Of a stretch of DNA of 49,606 bases, positions 26,652 to 35,281 are shown piece after piece. Source of the stretch: Gammaproteobacteria bacterium (GTDB lineage Bacteria > Pseudomonadota > Gammaproteobacteria > GCA-001735895); NCBI GenBank assembly GCA_014382695.1, contig JACNJF010000141.1:1-49606 (forward strand), in the 5' to 3' direction. Numbering within the stretch: position 1 is the stretch's first letter; each line of letters starts with the position of its first letter. The notes under the pieces were generated by a model, which searched no databases, was not told the DNA's origin, and was given only the letters and a program-made list of their open reading frames with translations. Both the position numbers and the translations under genes were made by a program.

Positions 26652-27890
26652 ATGAACTTTTCTGACTTTGGTCAACGCTTTAGCCGTTACTCCGGCATCA
26701 CACACCTGATGGACGATCTGAGTGAAGGCCTGTTAAAAGAGGACATGATCATGCTGGGTGGTGGTAATCCAGCCGCCATTCCGCAGGTATTGCAGGTGCT
26801 TGAGCAGACCACACAGGAGTTGCTGGATAATGGAGAGCTGATCAATGCTGTTGTGAATTATGATTCTTCACAGGGCAAGCTGGCGTTTCTGGATTCCCTG
26901 GCGGAGTATTTTAACCGCCACTACGGCTGGGGTATCAGTCGAAAAAATATTGCGCTGACGCATGGTAGTCAGTCCGCTTTCTTTGCCCTGTTTAACAGTT
27001 TTGCCGGGCGCAGTAACGGCACCAGAAAGCATGTACTGCTACCGATTACACCGGAGTATATCGGTTATTCGGATGTCGGTATTGAAGAGGATCTGTTTGT
27101 CAGTCAAATGCCCAGCATCGAAATGCTGCCAGAGCAATTTTTTAAATATCACATCAACTTCAGCGATCTTGAAGTCACTGCTGACACCGGGCTGATCTGT
27201 GTGTCGCGTCCGACCAACCCGAGTGGAAATGTATTGACCGATCAGGAATGTAGCCATCTGGATCGGTTAGCGCGCCGGCATGATGTACCGCTGCTGGTCG
27301 ATAGTGCCTATGGCACCCCGTTTCCACACATTATCTTTAATCAGGTAACACCGTTCTGGAATGAGAATACGATTGTTTGTCTGAGCCTGTCCAAACTCGG
27401 TCTGCCGGGGGTGAGAACCGGTATCGTGATCGCGAATGAAGAGGTAATCCGGCAGTTGTCCAATATGACCGCGATTACCAGTCTGGCACCGGGTGGTGTC
27501 GGCCCGGTCATCGTGAATGCTTTGCTACGCAAACAGTTGCTGACCTCGTTGTGTGATGAAGTGATTCGACCGTTTTACCAGGCTCGTTGTGAACTGGCCA
27601 TCAACTGGTTAAAAAGTGCGGTGAATGATAATCGCCTGCAGATCCATTTACCGGAAGGGGCCATCTTTCTGTGGCTCTGGTTTGACGGGTTGTCGATCAG
27701 TACCAGTCGCCTGTATGAAGAGTTGAAACAGCAGGGTTTACTGGTGGTTCCGGGCCGGTATTTTTTTCCGGGTCAGGTGGATCCGGGGGCGCATGCCGAG
27801 AGCTGTATTCGGATGAACTATGTACAAAGTGAGCAGGATTTGCGCAAGGGGATAGATATTCTTGCGCGTGTCGTTAAGTCTTACTGGTAG
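26652..27890 (+). CDS. avtA: valine--pyruvate aminotransferase AvtA
   Basis: A 412-residue pyridoxal-phosphate enzyme of fold type I. The N-terminal phrase MNFSDFGQRFSRYSGITHLM followed by MLGGGNPAAIP is characteristic of AvtA. The PLP-binding Lys is K248 in SLSKLGLPGVRTG, and RPTNPSGNVL near 186-195 is the substrate/PLP-contact segment. It interconverts valine plus pyruvate with 2-oxoisovalerate plus alanine in the cytosol. It may be read with the transporter genes or from its own promoter. A strong hairpin follows the gene. Confidence 0.93.
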   Translation: MNFSDFGQRFSRYSGITHLMDDLSEGLLKEDMIMLGGGNPAAIPQVLQVLEQTTQELLDNGELINAVVNYDSSQGKLAFLDSLAEYFNRHYGWGISRKNIALTHGSQSAFFALFNSFAGRSNGTRKHVLLPITPEYIGYSDVGIEEDLFVSQMPSIEMLPEQFFKYHINFSDLEVTADTGLICVSRPTNPSGNVLTDQECSHLDRLARRHDVPLLVDSAYGTPFPHIIFNQVTPFWNENTIVCLSLSKLGLPGVRTGIVIANEEVIRQLSNMTAITSLAPGGVGPVIVNALLRKQLLTSLCDEVIRPFYQARCELAINWLKSAVNDNRLQIHLPEGAIFLWLWFDGLSISTSRLYEELKQQGLLVVPGRYFFPGQVDPGAHAESCIRMNYVQSEQDLRKGIDILARVVKSYW

Positions 27891-27898
27891 AAAGCGGT

Positions 27899-27928
27899 TA
27901 AGGAGTGCTCGAATCAGAGCACTCCTTA
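27899..27928. terminator. 12-bp perfect hairpin between avtA and a convergent small gene
   Basis: TAAGGAGTGCTC at 27899-27910 and its exact complement at 27917-27928 enclose a six-base loop. It lies nine bases after the avtA stop and is followed at 27951 by the end of a minus-strand gene, so it may serve both. No clear T-run follows on either strand, so it is not a classical Rho-independent terminator and may act as a 3'-end stabiliser. Confidence 0.6.
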
Positions 27929-27950
27929 CGACTATCTGCGTGGCATCGCT

Positions 27951-28082
27951 TTATTGGTCGGGCTGGGCTGATTTTTTGATGAACATGATGATGAAATAAA
28001 TCGCAATGATGATGACAAAAACGATCGTTCCGAGTGACATCAGGCCAACCGAGTCACTTAATAGATTCTTGAATAATTCCAT
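27951..28082 (-). CDS. DUF3149-type small membrane protein
   Basis: A 43-residue protein read directly from the minus strand: it starts MELFKNLLSDSVGLMSLGTI, has one membrane span of about 18 residues (VFVIIIAIYFIIMFI) and ends KKSAQPDQ. This matches DUF3149-type small membrane proteins, whose N-terminus is of the same MELxKDL...VGLMSL type. AGAGAAAAAATT before the ATG offers a modest ribosome site. The function is unknown. Confidence 0.75.
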   Translation of the reverse strand: MELFKNLLSDSVGLMSLGTIVFVIIIAIYFIIMFIKKSAQPDQ

Positions 28083-28204
28083 AATTTTTTCTCTTTATAT
28101 TTAAACCGCCACGATTCTAGGTTGAGATAAAGCGCATCACATTGACCCTGATCAAAAAAATTCGTCGAAGCTGACAGGCTTAAGTGGTAACCGTTAACAC
28201 AGGT

Positions 28205-30436
28205 TTATTTAGACGTATGAGTGAATACGCCGTCCCAGTCCTCGCCCGGTGAATTCTGGCGGAAGGCATTGATACGGTCCAGATACTCGGTATAAAGCTT
28301 ACAGTCTGGATAGGACTGCGACAGGTTGAAAAAATCCATCTCGGCTTTGTCCCAGTTTTGCTGGCGGAATACCATCAGTGCCTGCTTATAGCGGGAGAGC
28401 TCGGAAATCACTTCCTTGCTGACGTCATTTTTATGACCAATCGGTTCAAAGATGGCCACCGGTTCATTCTTGCCCTTAACCCGAACCAGATCCAGTTCTC
28501 TGAACACAAATTCATCGACCGCAGCTTTGGTCGTTTCACTGACAATGATGTTGACACCGTAGGCTTTGGTTAAGCCTTCCAGGCGAGAGCCGAGGTTCAC
28601 CGCATCGCCCAGTACGGTGTAGGCAACGCGGAATTCTGAGCCCATGTTACCGACATTCATGACGCCGGTATTCAGCCCGATGCCAATATTCACTTCAGGC
28701 CAGCCTTTTTCACGAAACTCCTGTTGCATCACCTTCAGCTCTTTCATCATGTCAAAAGCGGCATACAGGGCATGTCGCGCATGTTCGGGATCCTGTAGTG
28801 GGGCTCCCCAGAATGCCATGATCGCATCGCCCATGTATTTATCGATGGTGCCACGGTTTTTATGGATCATGCGTGTCATCGGGGTTAATAAGGCATTCAT
28901 CAGCTGAGTTAGCTGTTTGGGGTTGAGGCCTTCAGAAATGGTGGTGAAGCCACGTACATCTGAAAACAGTACGGTCATTTCTCGGCTTTCTCCTTCGAGC
29001 GAAAACTCTGTCGCGGTTTCGCTCATTTCATCCACCAGTTCAGGCGGAATATACTGGCCGAACATATGCGCCAGCTGGCGTTTACCACGCGATTCAATAA
29101 AAAATCCGTAGGTCATATGCAGGGTGAATAACAGGGCTATTAACAGCAACGGTGAGGCCAGTGGTAGTATCAATGAATTCTGCCAGGCCAGCAGCGTACC
29201 AGCAACGACGATGGCAGTAATAATGAGTGAGCTGAGGGCCGCCAGTATGGGAGGCAGGAAGATGAGTACCAGAAACATGGCGGCAGCCGTCAGTATTAGT
29301 AGCAGAAACTCATAACCGATCGACCAGGCCGGCTTATGCTTGATGGTCTGGTTCAGAATGCCGGAGATAATATTGGCATGAACCTCAACTCCGGGGTAAA
29401 TGTTTTCAACCGGGGTGGATCGTAAATCCAGCAATCCGGGTGCAGAGGTACCGAGTAAAACGATTTTATTCTTGAGTACAGCTGGATCGGCAGTCTTATT
29501 CAGAACTTTGTAGGCCGATACATAAGGGAAACTGCCTGTTTTTCCGCGATAGGGTACATACACTGCGCCGTTATGGTCGACCGGGATACGGTATTTTCCT
29601 AGATTGATCGCTTCCAGAGCGTAATAGTCCCGGCCATCTTTCTTACCATCGGTTTCTACAATCAATTCGAAATTTGGACTATCCAGTGCAAGGCTGGCAG
29701 TGGATAAGGCGAGTGATGAGTAGAGTTGATTGTTGTACGACTGAATCAGTGGCACACGTCGGAATACGCCATCATTATCCACCGAGGGATTATCGAAATA
29801 ACCGCCTGATTTAGCGGAGGTCTGCAGCACCGCTAGATTGGCACCGAAACCTTCGGCTTTATAGATCGGTAAGCGCTGAGTCCATTCGTCTGTCATTTCG
29901 GTGATGGCTTTGGGTAATTGGCCTATCTTTTCATCATCACCCTGTTCGACTCTCGATTTAAAGTAATAGCCCAGAACTACGTCCTTATTTTCCAGACTTT
30001 TACCAAACAGTTCATCATATTCCAGGGAAGGGCGTAGTTTTTCGAGGGTTTTTAGATAAATCTGATCGTCTTTTAATTCATTTTGCGCCAGTTTGGTGAA
30101 GGCATTGAGCCCTGAACTGGTATCTTGTTCGGCAAATACAATATCGAAGCCAAGCGTTTTTATCTGGTAATGATCGAATAGATTGTTCACCAGATTCGCC
30201 AGTTGATCTCTTTTCCAGGGGAATCGGCCAACTTTGGTCAGAGAGATTTCATCAATATCGACGATAACAACCTGCGTATCGATAGTGTCAGGTCGGGTGA
30301 AGTTTAAGCGAGAATCGTAGGTCCAGTTTTCCAGCTTCTGCAGGAAAGGGTAATGAAACAGACCGGAAGCGTCGATCAGTAATGACGCCAGGATTAGAAG
30401 ACTAAGCAACAGCCTTATAATGCGTTGCAGTTGCAT
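28205..30436 (-). CDS. CHASE2-domain class III adenylate cyclase
   Basis: A 743-residue membrane enzyme. A first span at about residues 6-22 is followed by an extracytoplasmic CHASE2 sensor (about 30-365), three more spans near 372-395, 398-418 and 423-445, and a class III cyclase domain at 485-665. Metal-binding Asp residues are D493 in FSDVRGF and D537 in KYMGDAIM. K533 and T607 are at the substrate-selecting positions, and N614 and R618 at the transition-state positions, which favours ATP and cAMP. A helical C-terminal tail of about 75 residues may be TPR-like. It lies downstream of FHA, PP2C and CHASE2-kinase genes on the same strand, and shares the CHASE2 input type with the kinase. Confidence 0.92.
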   Translation of the reverse strand: MQLQRIIRLLLSLLILASLLIDASGLFHYPFLQKLENWTYDSRLNFTRPDTIDTQVVIVDIDEISLTKVGRFPWKRDQLANLVNNLFDHYQIKTLGFDIVFAEQDTSSGLNAFTKLAQNELKDDQIYLKTLEKLRPSLEYDELFGKSLENKDVVLGYYFKSRVEQGDDEKIGQLPKAITEMTDEWTQRLPIYKAEGFGANLAVLQTSAKSGGYFDNPSVDNDGVFRRVPLIQSYNNQLYSSLALSTASLALDSPNFELIVETDGKKDGRDYYALEAINLGKYRIPVDHNGAVYVPYRGKTGSFPYVSAYKVLNKTADPAVLKNKIVLLGTSAPGLLDLRSTPVENIYPGVEVHANIISGILNQTIKHKPAWSIGYEFLLLILTAAAMFLVLIFLPPILAALSSLIITAIVVAGTLLAWQNSLILPLASPLLLIALLFTLHMTYGFFIESRGKRQLAHMFGQYIPPELVDEMSETATEFSLEGESREMTVLFSDVRGFTTISEGLNPKQLTQLMNALLTPMTRMIHKNRGTIDKYMGDAIMAFWGAPLQDPEHARHALYAAFDMMKELKVMQQEFREKGWPEVNIGIGLNTGVMNVGNMGSEFRVAYTVLGDAVNLGSRLEGLTKAYGVNIIVSETTKAAVDEFVFRELDLVRVKGKNEPVAIFEPIGHKNDVSKEVISELSRYKQALMVFRQQNWDKAEMDFFNLSQSYPDCKLYTEYLDRINAFRQNSPGEDWDGVFTHTSK

Positions 30437-30523
30437 AGCGTTCCCCTCTTAAGAACTAGGATGACAGATGTGAAGACAGGAAGTTAGCGATTAATTTTCA
30501 CTTAAATACATCAGATCAGAGTT

Positions 30524-31246
30524 TTATTTGGTATAAAATTCCATCTTTACGCCTGCGACTTCAATGATATCGTGATCTTTTAATGGGTGTGCATTCGAGC
30601 CGATCGGGCTGCCCGCCACTTTTGGAACCGTGTTATTAGGACCGCCATCGACGTGAATTAAAAAATAGCCATGAGGACGGCGGGTGATTGCTGCGACCTG
30701 AACACCCGGTTGTCCGATCGTTGTCAGTGCTTTTTTCAGGATTAACTCTTTTCCCGCATTGGCACCACTGAGTAACTGTAGACAGGCTGATTTACTGGTA
30801 TCGATCTGGTTTTTACTGGAGGCTACTTCAGAGGCGATAGCCGCAGAAATCTTTTGAACCGACTTTTCAATCTCCTTACTACCGGCTTCTTCCGGCATGC
30901 CCGCTTCGCCGGGGCGAATAATCATGGTCTGTTCGAAATCCTTCTCTGAACCTGCAGATGAATTCTCATAGGAGATCTGGTATTTACCCAGAGTGATCTT
31001 GTCACCGTTCTCAAGAGCGTGCTTCTTGATCAGTTTTCCATTTACATAGGTGCCGTTGGTACTGCCCAGATCTTCGAGGAAAGAGTCTTCAAGAATGGTA
31101 ATAACCTGTGCGTGACTGCCGCTGACCGAAAGGTTATCGATATGAATATCGTTACTGGGTTTACGCCCAATGGTTGTAGTTTCCTTGGTAAGAGGGATTT
31201 CTTCACGCTCCCCTGTAGTTGATTTCATTACCAATTTTGCGACCAT
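30524..31246 (-). CDS. FHA-domain protein with a second, degenerate FHA module
   Basis: A 240-residue cytosolic protein. Residues about 5-93 form a complete FHA phosphothreonine-binding domain: GR at 27-28, SxxH (S42, H45) and GSTNGT at 61-66. Residues about 158-239 resemble a second FHA fold (TTIGQPG near 175 and HDIIEVAGVKMEFY at the end) but lack the SxxH and NG core, so it probably does not bind phosphate. The linker contains FEQTMIIRP with Thr107, like the phosphorylated Thr site near FHA domains of other kinase substrates. It sits between the PP2C and cyclase genes. It is probably the reader for the kinase encoded nearby. Confidence 0.88.
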   Translation of the reverse strand: MVAKLVMKSTTGEREEIPLTKETTTIGRKPSNDIHIDNLSVSGSHAQVITILEDSFLEDLGSTNGTYVNGKLIKKHALENGDKITLGKYQISYENSSAGSEKDFEQTMIIRPGEAGMPEEAGSKEIEKSVQKISAAIASEVASSKNQIDTSKSACLQLLSGANAGKELILKKALTTIGQPGVQVAAITRRPHGYFLIHVDGGPNNTVPKVAGSPIGSNAHPLKDHDIIEVAGVKMEFYTK

Positions 31247-31425
31247 GTTTTGTCCAGCCTCGTATGTTGTTATTACTGTGAAAGTTTAGAGATACTTATT
31301 TTTCGTCTATATTATCAAAAAATTCAGTCTGAGCAGTTTTACTATTGTAAAGATTGCATCAGGGTAATTTTATTGATTCCTGTACAAAAATATAGTGGAG
31401 ACCAAAAACTTCACTTTCTTCCTTT

Positions 31426-32247
31426 TTAAAACCATTCAATTAATTTTTTGAACCAGCCCTGAGATTCGGAAAAATCTTCTTTTATCTTGCATAAGATAAC
31501 CGAGATATTATCCTTACCGCCATTCTGGTTTGCCTTAGTAATCAACTGCTTGGCAGCTTCTTCTAGATTATCACTAAATCTCTTAATAGTTAAGCTTATA
31601 TATTCATCTTCAACCAAATCGGTTAAACCATCAGAGCATAGCAGGTAGATATCATTTTTCAGGGCTAAATCCTCCTGTACATCCGGTGAAATGGTTGAGT
31701 CTATGCCTAATGCTTTTGTGACCAGGTTTTTGTTGAGTGATTTCGATGCTTCTTCAGGGGTATAGAAACCTCGGTCGATGAGTTCCTGTAGCAGGGAGTG
31801 ATCCTTGGTGATCTGGCTCAGACTTTTGTTGCGATAGCGGTAACAGCGTGAATCGCCGATGTGAGCCAGTGAAAAACGATTATCATAAAACAATATGACC
31901 ACCAGAGTGGTGCCCATGCCCCTAAGCTCGACATCTTCGGTAGATTTTCGATAGACCAGGTCGTTTGCATATTCGATTGCCTCCTGAACACAGAGTGATT
32001 CCAGCGTGAAACCGCTTTTAGAGTCAATTTGTCCAGTTTTTATAGAGGGAAGGTGTTGCTGGGAGAACTTGATGATGTTGTCTACGGATAATGAACTGGC
32101 GACTTCACCGCCGAGATGCCCACCCATTCCATCGGCCAGTACCAGTAGTCCCAGTGCACTGTCATAGCCGATGCTGTCTTCATTGTTTTGCCGAATTCTG
32201 CCGGTATCGGTTTGACCAACGATCTGAGTTTTACCCTGTAAATTCAT
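31426..32247 (-). CDS. PP2C-family serine/threonine phosphatase
   Basis: A 273-residue PPM/PP2C phosphatase. Motifs in order: RIRQNNED at 17-24, LADGMGG at 37-43, GDSRCYRYR near 137, CSDGLTD near 204, and GGKDNISV near 247. Asp39 and the later Asp residues bind the two Mn/Mg ions. No membrane span is seen, so it is cytosolic. It is encoded directly after the CHASE2-kinase and before the FHA protein, an arrangement like PppA-PpkA-Fha of type VI secretion loci, although no secretion genes are present here. It should reverse phosphorylation by the kinase. Confidence 0.92.
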   Translation of the reverse strand: MNLQGKTQIVGQTDTGRIRQNNEDSIGYDSALGLLVLADGMGGHLGGEVASSLSVDNIIKFSQQHLPSIKTGQIDSKSGFTLESLCVQEAIEYANDLVYRKSTEDVELRGMGTTLVVILFYDNRFSLAHIGDSRCYRYRNKSLSQITKDHSLLQELIDRGFYTPEEASKSLNKNLVTKALGIDSTISPDVQEDLALKNDIYLLCSDGLTDLVEDEYISLTIKRFSDNLEEAAKQLITKANQNGGKDNISVILCKIKEDFSESQGWFKKLIEWF

Positions 32248-32384
32248 TCACCTGTCTCACTCAAGGGAGGATATCTGGCCGTTAATAAGCGCTGTTGACT
32301 GAGTAGTTGTCCCGTCATTTCGGAGGTGTTCAATAGTATTAAAAAGGGCGAAAAAATCATAACGTATTCAACAACTCAAAAAAA

Positions 32385-35018
32385 TTATTGTATCTTGCTC
32401 AGGCACAGCCTTAGTTCTTTAGCGAGTTCAGTTCCGGTCTGATAGCGCTTCTCAACATCCTTGGTTAAGGCTTTATTAATGATAATAACCAGGCATTCAG
32501 GTAGTTCTGGGCGGTAAGTAGTGATGTCTGTCGCATCTTCGTTGGTGATTTTAAACATCAGGCTGGCCATGGAGTCTGCTTTAAACGGTAAAGATCCACA
32601 ACATAACTGATACAGCATGACGCCGAGTGAGAACAGATCGGATCTGCCATCCACTTTTTTGCCTGCTAACTGTTCGGGTGACATATACGACGGAGTTCCT
32701 AATACCATGCCCGTTTTGGTTTTACTGGAGTCGGTGATACGCGCAATGCCAAAATCGGTAATTTTAAGGCTGTCGGATTCCGGTTCGTACATCAGGTTAG
32801 CCGGTTTGATATCTCTGTGCACGACATTTTGTGCATGGGCAAAAGCCAGACCTTCGGCCGATCTCGCGACGATACTGATAACGGTCTTGATATCCAGCAG
32901 ATTGTCTTTCTTGGTGTTCGCAGAAAGGTCAGAGCCTTTAAGAAATTCCATCGCAATATAGGCCAGATCGTGTTCTTCACCGGCATCAAAAATAGTGACT
33001 ATATTGGGGTGACTTAAGCGTCCCGCTGTTTCTGCTTCTCTAAAGAAACGCTCTTTGACTTCAACCAGTTCATCATCTTCAAACTCCTGTGCCAGCGCCA
33101 TGGTCTTGATCGCAACCACACGACTAATCTTGGGATCACGTCCCAGATACACTATACCCATGGCGCCCTTACCAAGTTCTTTCTCAACCTGATAACGTCC
33201 GAGCATCGGTTTTTCTATGTCATTACCGTCCAGTAATAATGTGCCTCCGGCATGTCCACCGCTACCACCCAGTAAAACGGTTTCTTCCATTTGCTGTGAA
33301 CGATTGAGGCGGGAAGAGACATCGCGGAATTTAACATCGTGTTTGGAAATGAACTGATACACATTAGTCGCCTTATTAAACTGGCGCTTACGCTCAAAGT
33401 CGAGTGCCAGATTATACATGGCTTCCATCACCGCATTATCCATCGGGCATTTGCGGAATTTTTCAAAGGCCATGTCGAGCTGGCCCTGTGATTGAAACGC
33501 GATACCCAGCATACGGTTACTTTCTGAAGACTCTTCGTCTGACTTAAGCTTACCGCGCTCAGTCGCAAGAAAGCGTTTGGTCGTGATCAGTAAATGTCCG
33601 ATAACCAGTAAAGCAGCGGGCCCCATCAGTTGAATCCACAACGTGCTGGTGGTCATCAGCAGGTAGTGGGTGGTGATGATACCGACCAGAATCAGCAGGG
33701 TCAGCGCTGCTGCAACACCAGCCTTGAGGCGTGGCATGACCAGCATCAGATAGATAGCAACCAGTAAAAAGGCGCCCAGACGAGCCCAGAAAGCCCATTC
33801 CGGACTGACGAAGAAATCTTCATTTAGAATGCTGGAAACGGAGTGGGCCAGCGTCAGGGCTGGAGGCATGGCTGGATCAACAGGGGTTACCTGATTGGCG
33901 CCAACACCGACCGCCGTCGCCCCAATAATGACAATTTTGCCCTTGTATTTTTCGAGTGGAATTTTACCGGAGAATACGTCGTAGAAAGAATCGACCTGAA
34001 AAGCGGGAATCCCTTCAATATCACTGTAATAAAAAGTATTCATCAAAAGCTGACTATCGGTCTTGATTTTGAGCGAGCCCAGTTCAACACTTTCCGCCAG
34101 ATTAATCTTGATATCCGCATTGCTCAGATTAAGGCTTTTGGCCGCCAGCTGTAGAGCGATGGAAGGATAGAACCGGTCAAAGTGTTTAATCACCAGTGCT
34201 TCGGAGCGAATCGCGCCATCCACATCGGGAATAGCATTTAAATGTCCGATGGCGGCAGCCACCGAGCCTAAGGGGTTGATCGGTGGAATGGCATCGACAG
34301 AAGTTATTGGATAGAGCCCCTGAGATTGAGCCTGGACTCGATCATGAATGGTCGTTAATGCGTTCTGTAGAACGAAGTTAGGTAATTCCTGATCAGGTTT
34401 TCCACGCGGTATACCAAGTATAAAAGGCATGGCGAGGACAACGCGTTGAGACGCGGCCAGGCTGGCCGCCAGTTTGCTGTCGGTATCCAGAGCCTGTTCC
34501 GCTTCAAACAGTTTGGCTTTGAGGGTTTCCAGGTCCTGATTGAGGCGGGTATGTAGATTGCTTTCGAGGTAAAATGAGAGCAGCTCTGCATAGCTTTTAT
34601 TTTTACGTTTAGCTTCCAGTTGGCTGGATAGAGAGTCTATTTCAGCTGGGATATCATTAAAGCTGGCGTTTGAAAAAAAGTTGATAAGTTCCTGGATATA
34701 CACAATTCCCGGATCTTTCTGTGGCTCCAGAAAGTAAACGGTCTGACCGATTACCTTGACGCCACCTTCGGATAACTGGCGGATAAGTTCAGCATGTAGA
34801 TCGCGCGGCCATGGCCAGCGCCCGATATTGTTGATACTCACATCGTCTATCGCGATGACAGCAATTTTATCAGAGGGGAAACGCTCGGTGGATCTAACAC
34901 CCCAGTCATAAGCTTCACGCTCCAGACTCTGAAGCTGGCTTGAGCCAGAAGAAAAAACAATAACGATTGTAACGATTAGCCCTATAAACCAGTCGGTGCT
35001 CCAGAAACGGGATTTCAT
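32385..35018 (-). CDS. CHASE2-domain Ser/Thr protein kinase with C-terminal kinase domain
   Basis: An 877-residue membrane kinase. Span 1 is at about residues 9-25, the extracytoplasmic CHASE2 sensor at about 35-400, with spans near 409-428, 433-455 and 461-480. A helical TPR-like linker runs from about 500 to 572, and the Hanks-type kinase domain from 609 to 873. Kinase motifs are GKGAMG at 616-621, Lys638 in VAIK, HRDIKPAN at 734-741, DFG at 755-757 and GTPSYMSPEQ at 774-783. The order sensor-then-kinase is the reverse of PknB. A linker at 577-600 holds two Thr in hydrophobic settings (EETVLL, GGTLLL) that could be autophosphorylation sites. GGAGAGG precedes the ATG. It begins the signalling gene cluster. 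Confidence 0.93.
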   Translation of the reverse strand: MKSRFWSTDWFIGLIVTIVIVFSSGSSQLQSLEREAYDWGVRSTERFPSDKIAVIAIDDVSINNIGRWPWPRDLHAELIRQLSEGGVKVIGQTVYFLEPQKDPGIVYIQELINFFSNASFNDIPAEIDSLSSQLEAKRKNKSYAELLSFYLESNLHTRLNQDLETLKAKLFEAEQALDTDSKLAASLAASQRVVLAMPFILGIPRGKPDQELPNFVLQNALTTIHDRVQAQSQGLYPITSVDAIPPINPLGSVAAAIGHLNAIPDVDGAIRSEALVIKHFDRFYPSIALQLAAKSLNLSNADIKINLAESVELGSLKIKTDSQLLMNTFYYSDIEGIPAFQVDSFYDVFSGKIPLEKYKGKIVIIGATAVGVGANQVTPVDPAMPPALTLAHSVSSILNEDFFVSPEWAFWARLGAFLLVAIYLMLVMPRLKAGVAAALTLLILVGIITTHYLLMTTSTLWIQLMGPAALLVIGHLLITTKRFLATERGKLKSDEESSESNRMLGIAFQSQGQLDMAFEKFRKCPMDNAVMEAMYNLALDFERKRQFNKATNVYQFISKHDVKFRDVSSRLNRSQQMEETVLLGGSGGHAGGTLLLDGNDIEKPMLGRYQVEKELGKGAMGIVYLGRDPKISRVVAIKTMALAQEFEDDELVEVKERFFREAETAGRLSHPNIVTIFDAGEEHDLAYIAMEFLKGSDLSANTKKDNLLDIKTVISIVARSAEGLAFAHAQNVVHRDIKPANLMYEPESDSLKITDFGIARITDSSKTKTGMVLGTPSYMSPEQLAGKKVDGRSDLFSLGVMLYQLCCGSLPFKADSMASLMFKITNEDATDITTYRPELPECLVIIINKALTKDVEKRYQTGTELAKELRLCLSKIQ

Positions 35019-35281
35019 GCCCTCTCCACGTGAGATTTGTAATATTTATATTAACTTGCTGAGATGATAGGGAGATAATCGGATTTTTACCAGCTTAAAA
35101 TAAGTATTAAGGCTATTTTGGCTTTTTATTTATTCAGGAATTTTGGCTATGTGCGTGGAGTCGTATTACTATCTATAAAATGGATTAATTGTGTGGCCTG
35201 AAAAACTAGAAGTAGATCAACATCAGGATTAGTTTTGCATGAGATAATTTATCTTAAGATAGGTTTAAAATACTTGATGCC

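Noticed and set aside
28205-35018. Type VI secretion regulation locus
   Set aside because: Kinase, PP2C and FHA proteins recall PpkA-PppA-Fha1, but no tss/vas structural gene is in the window and the CHASE2 domains do not fit that system.
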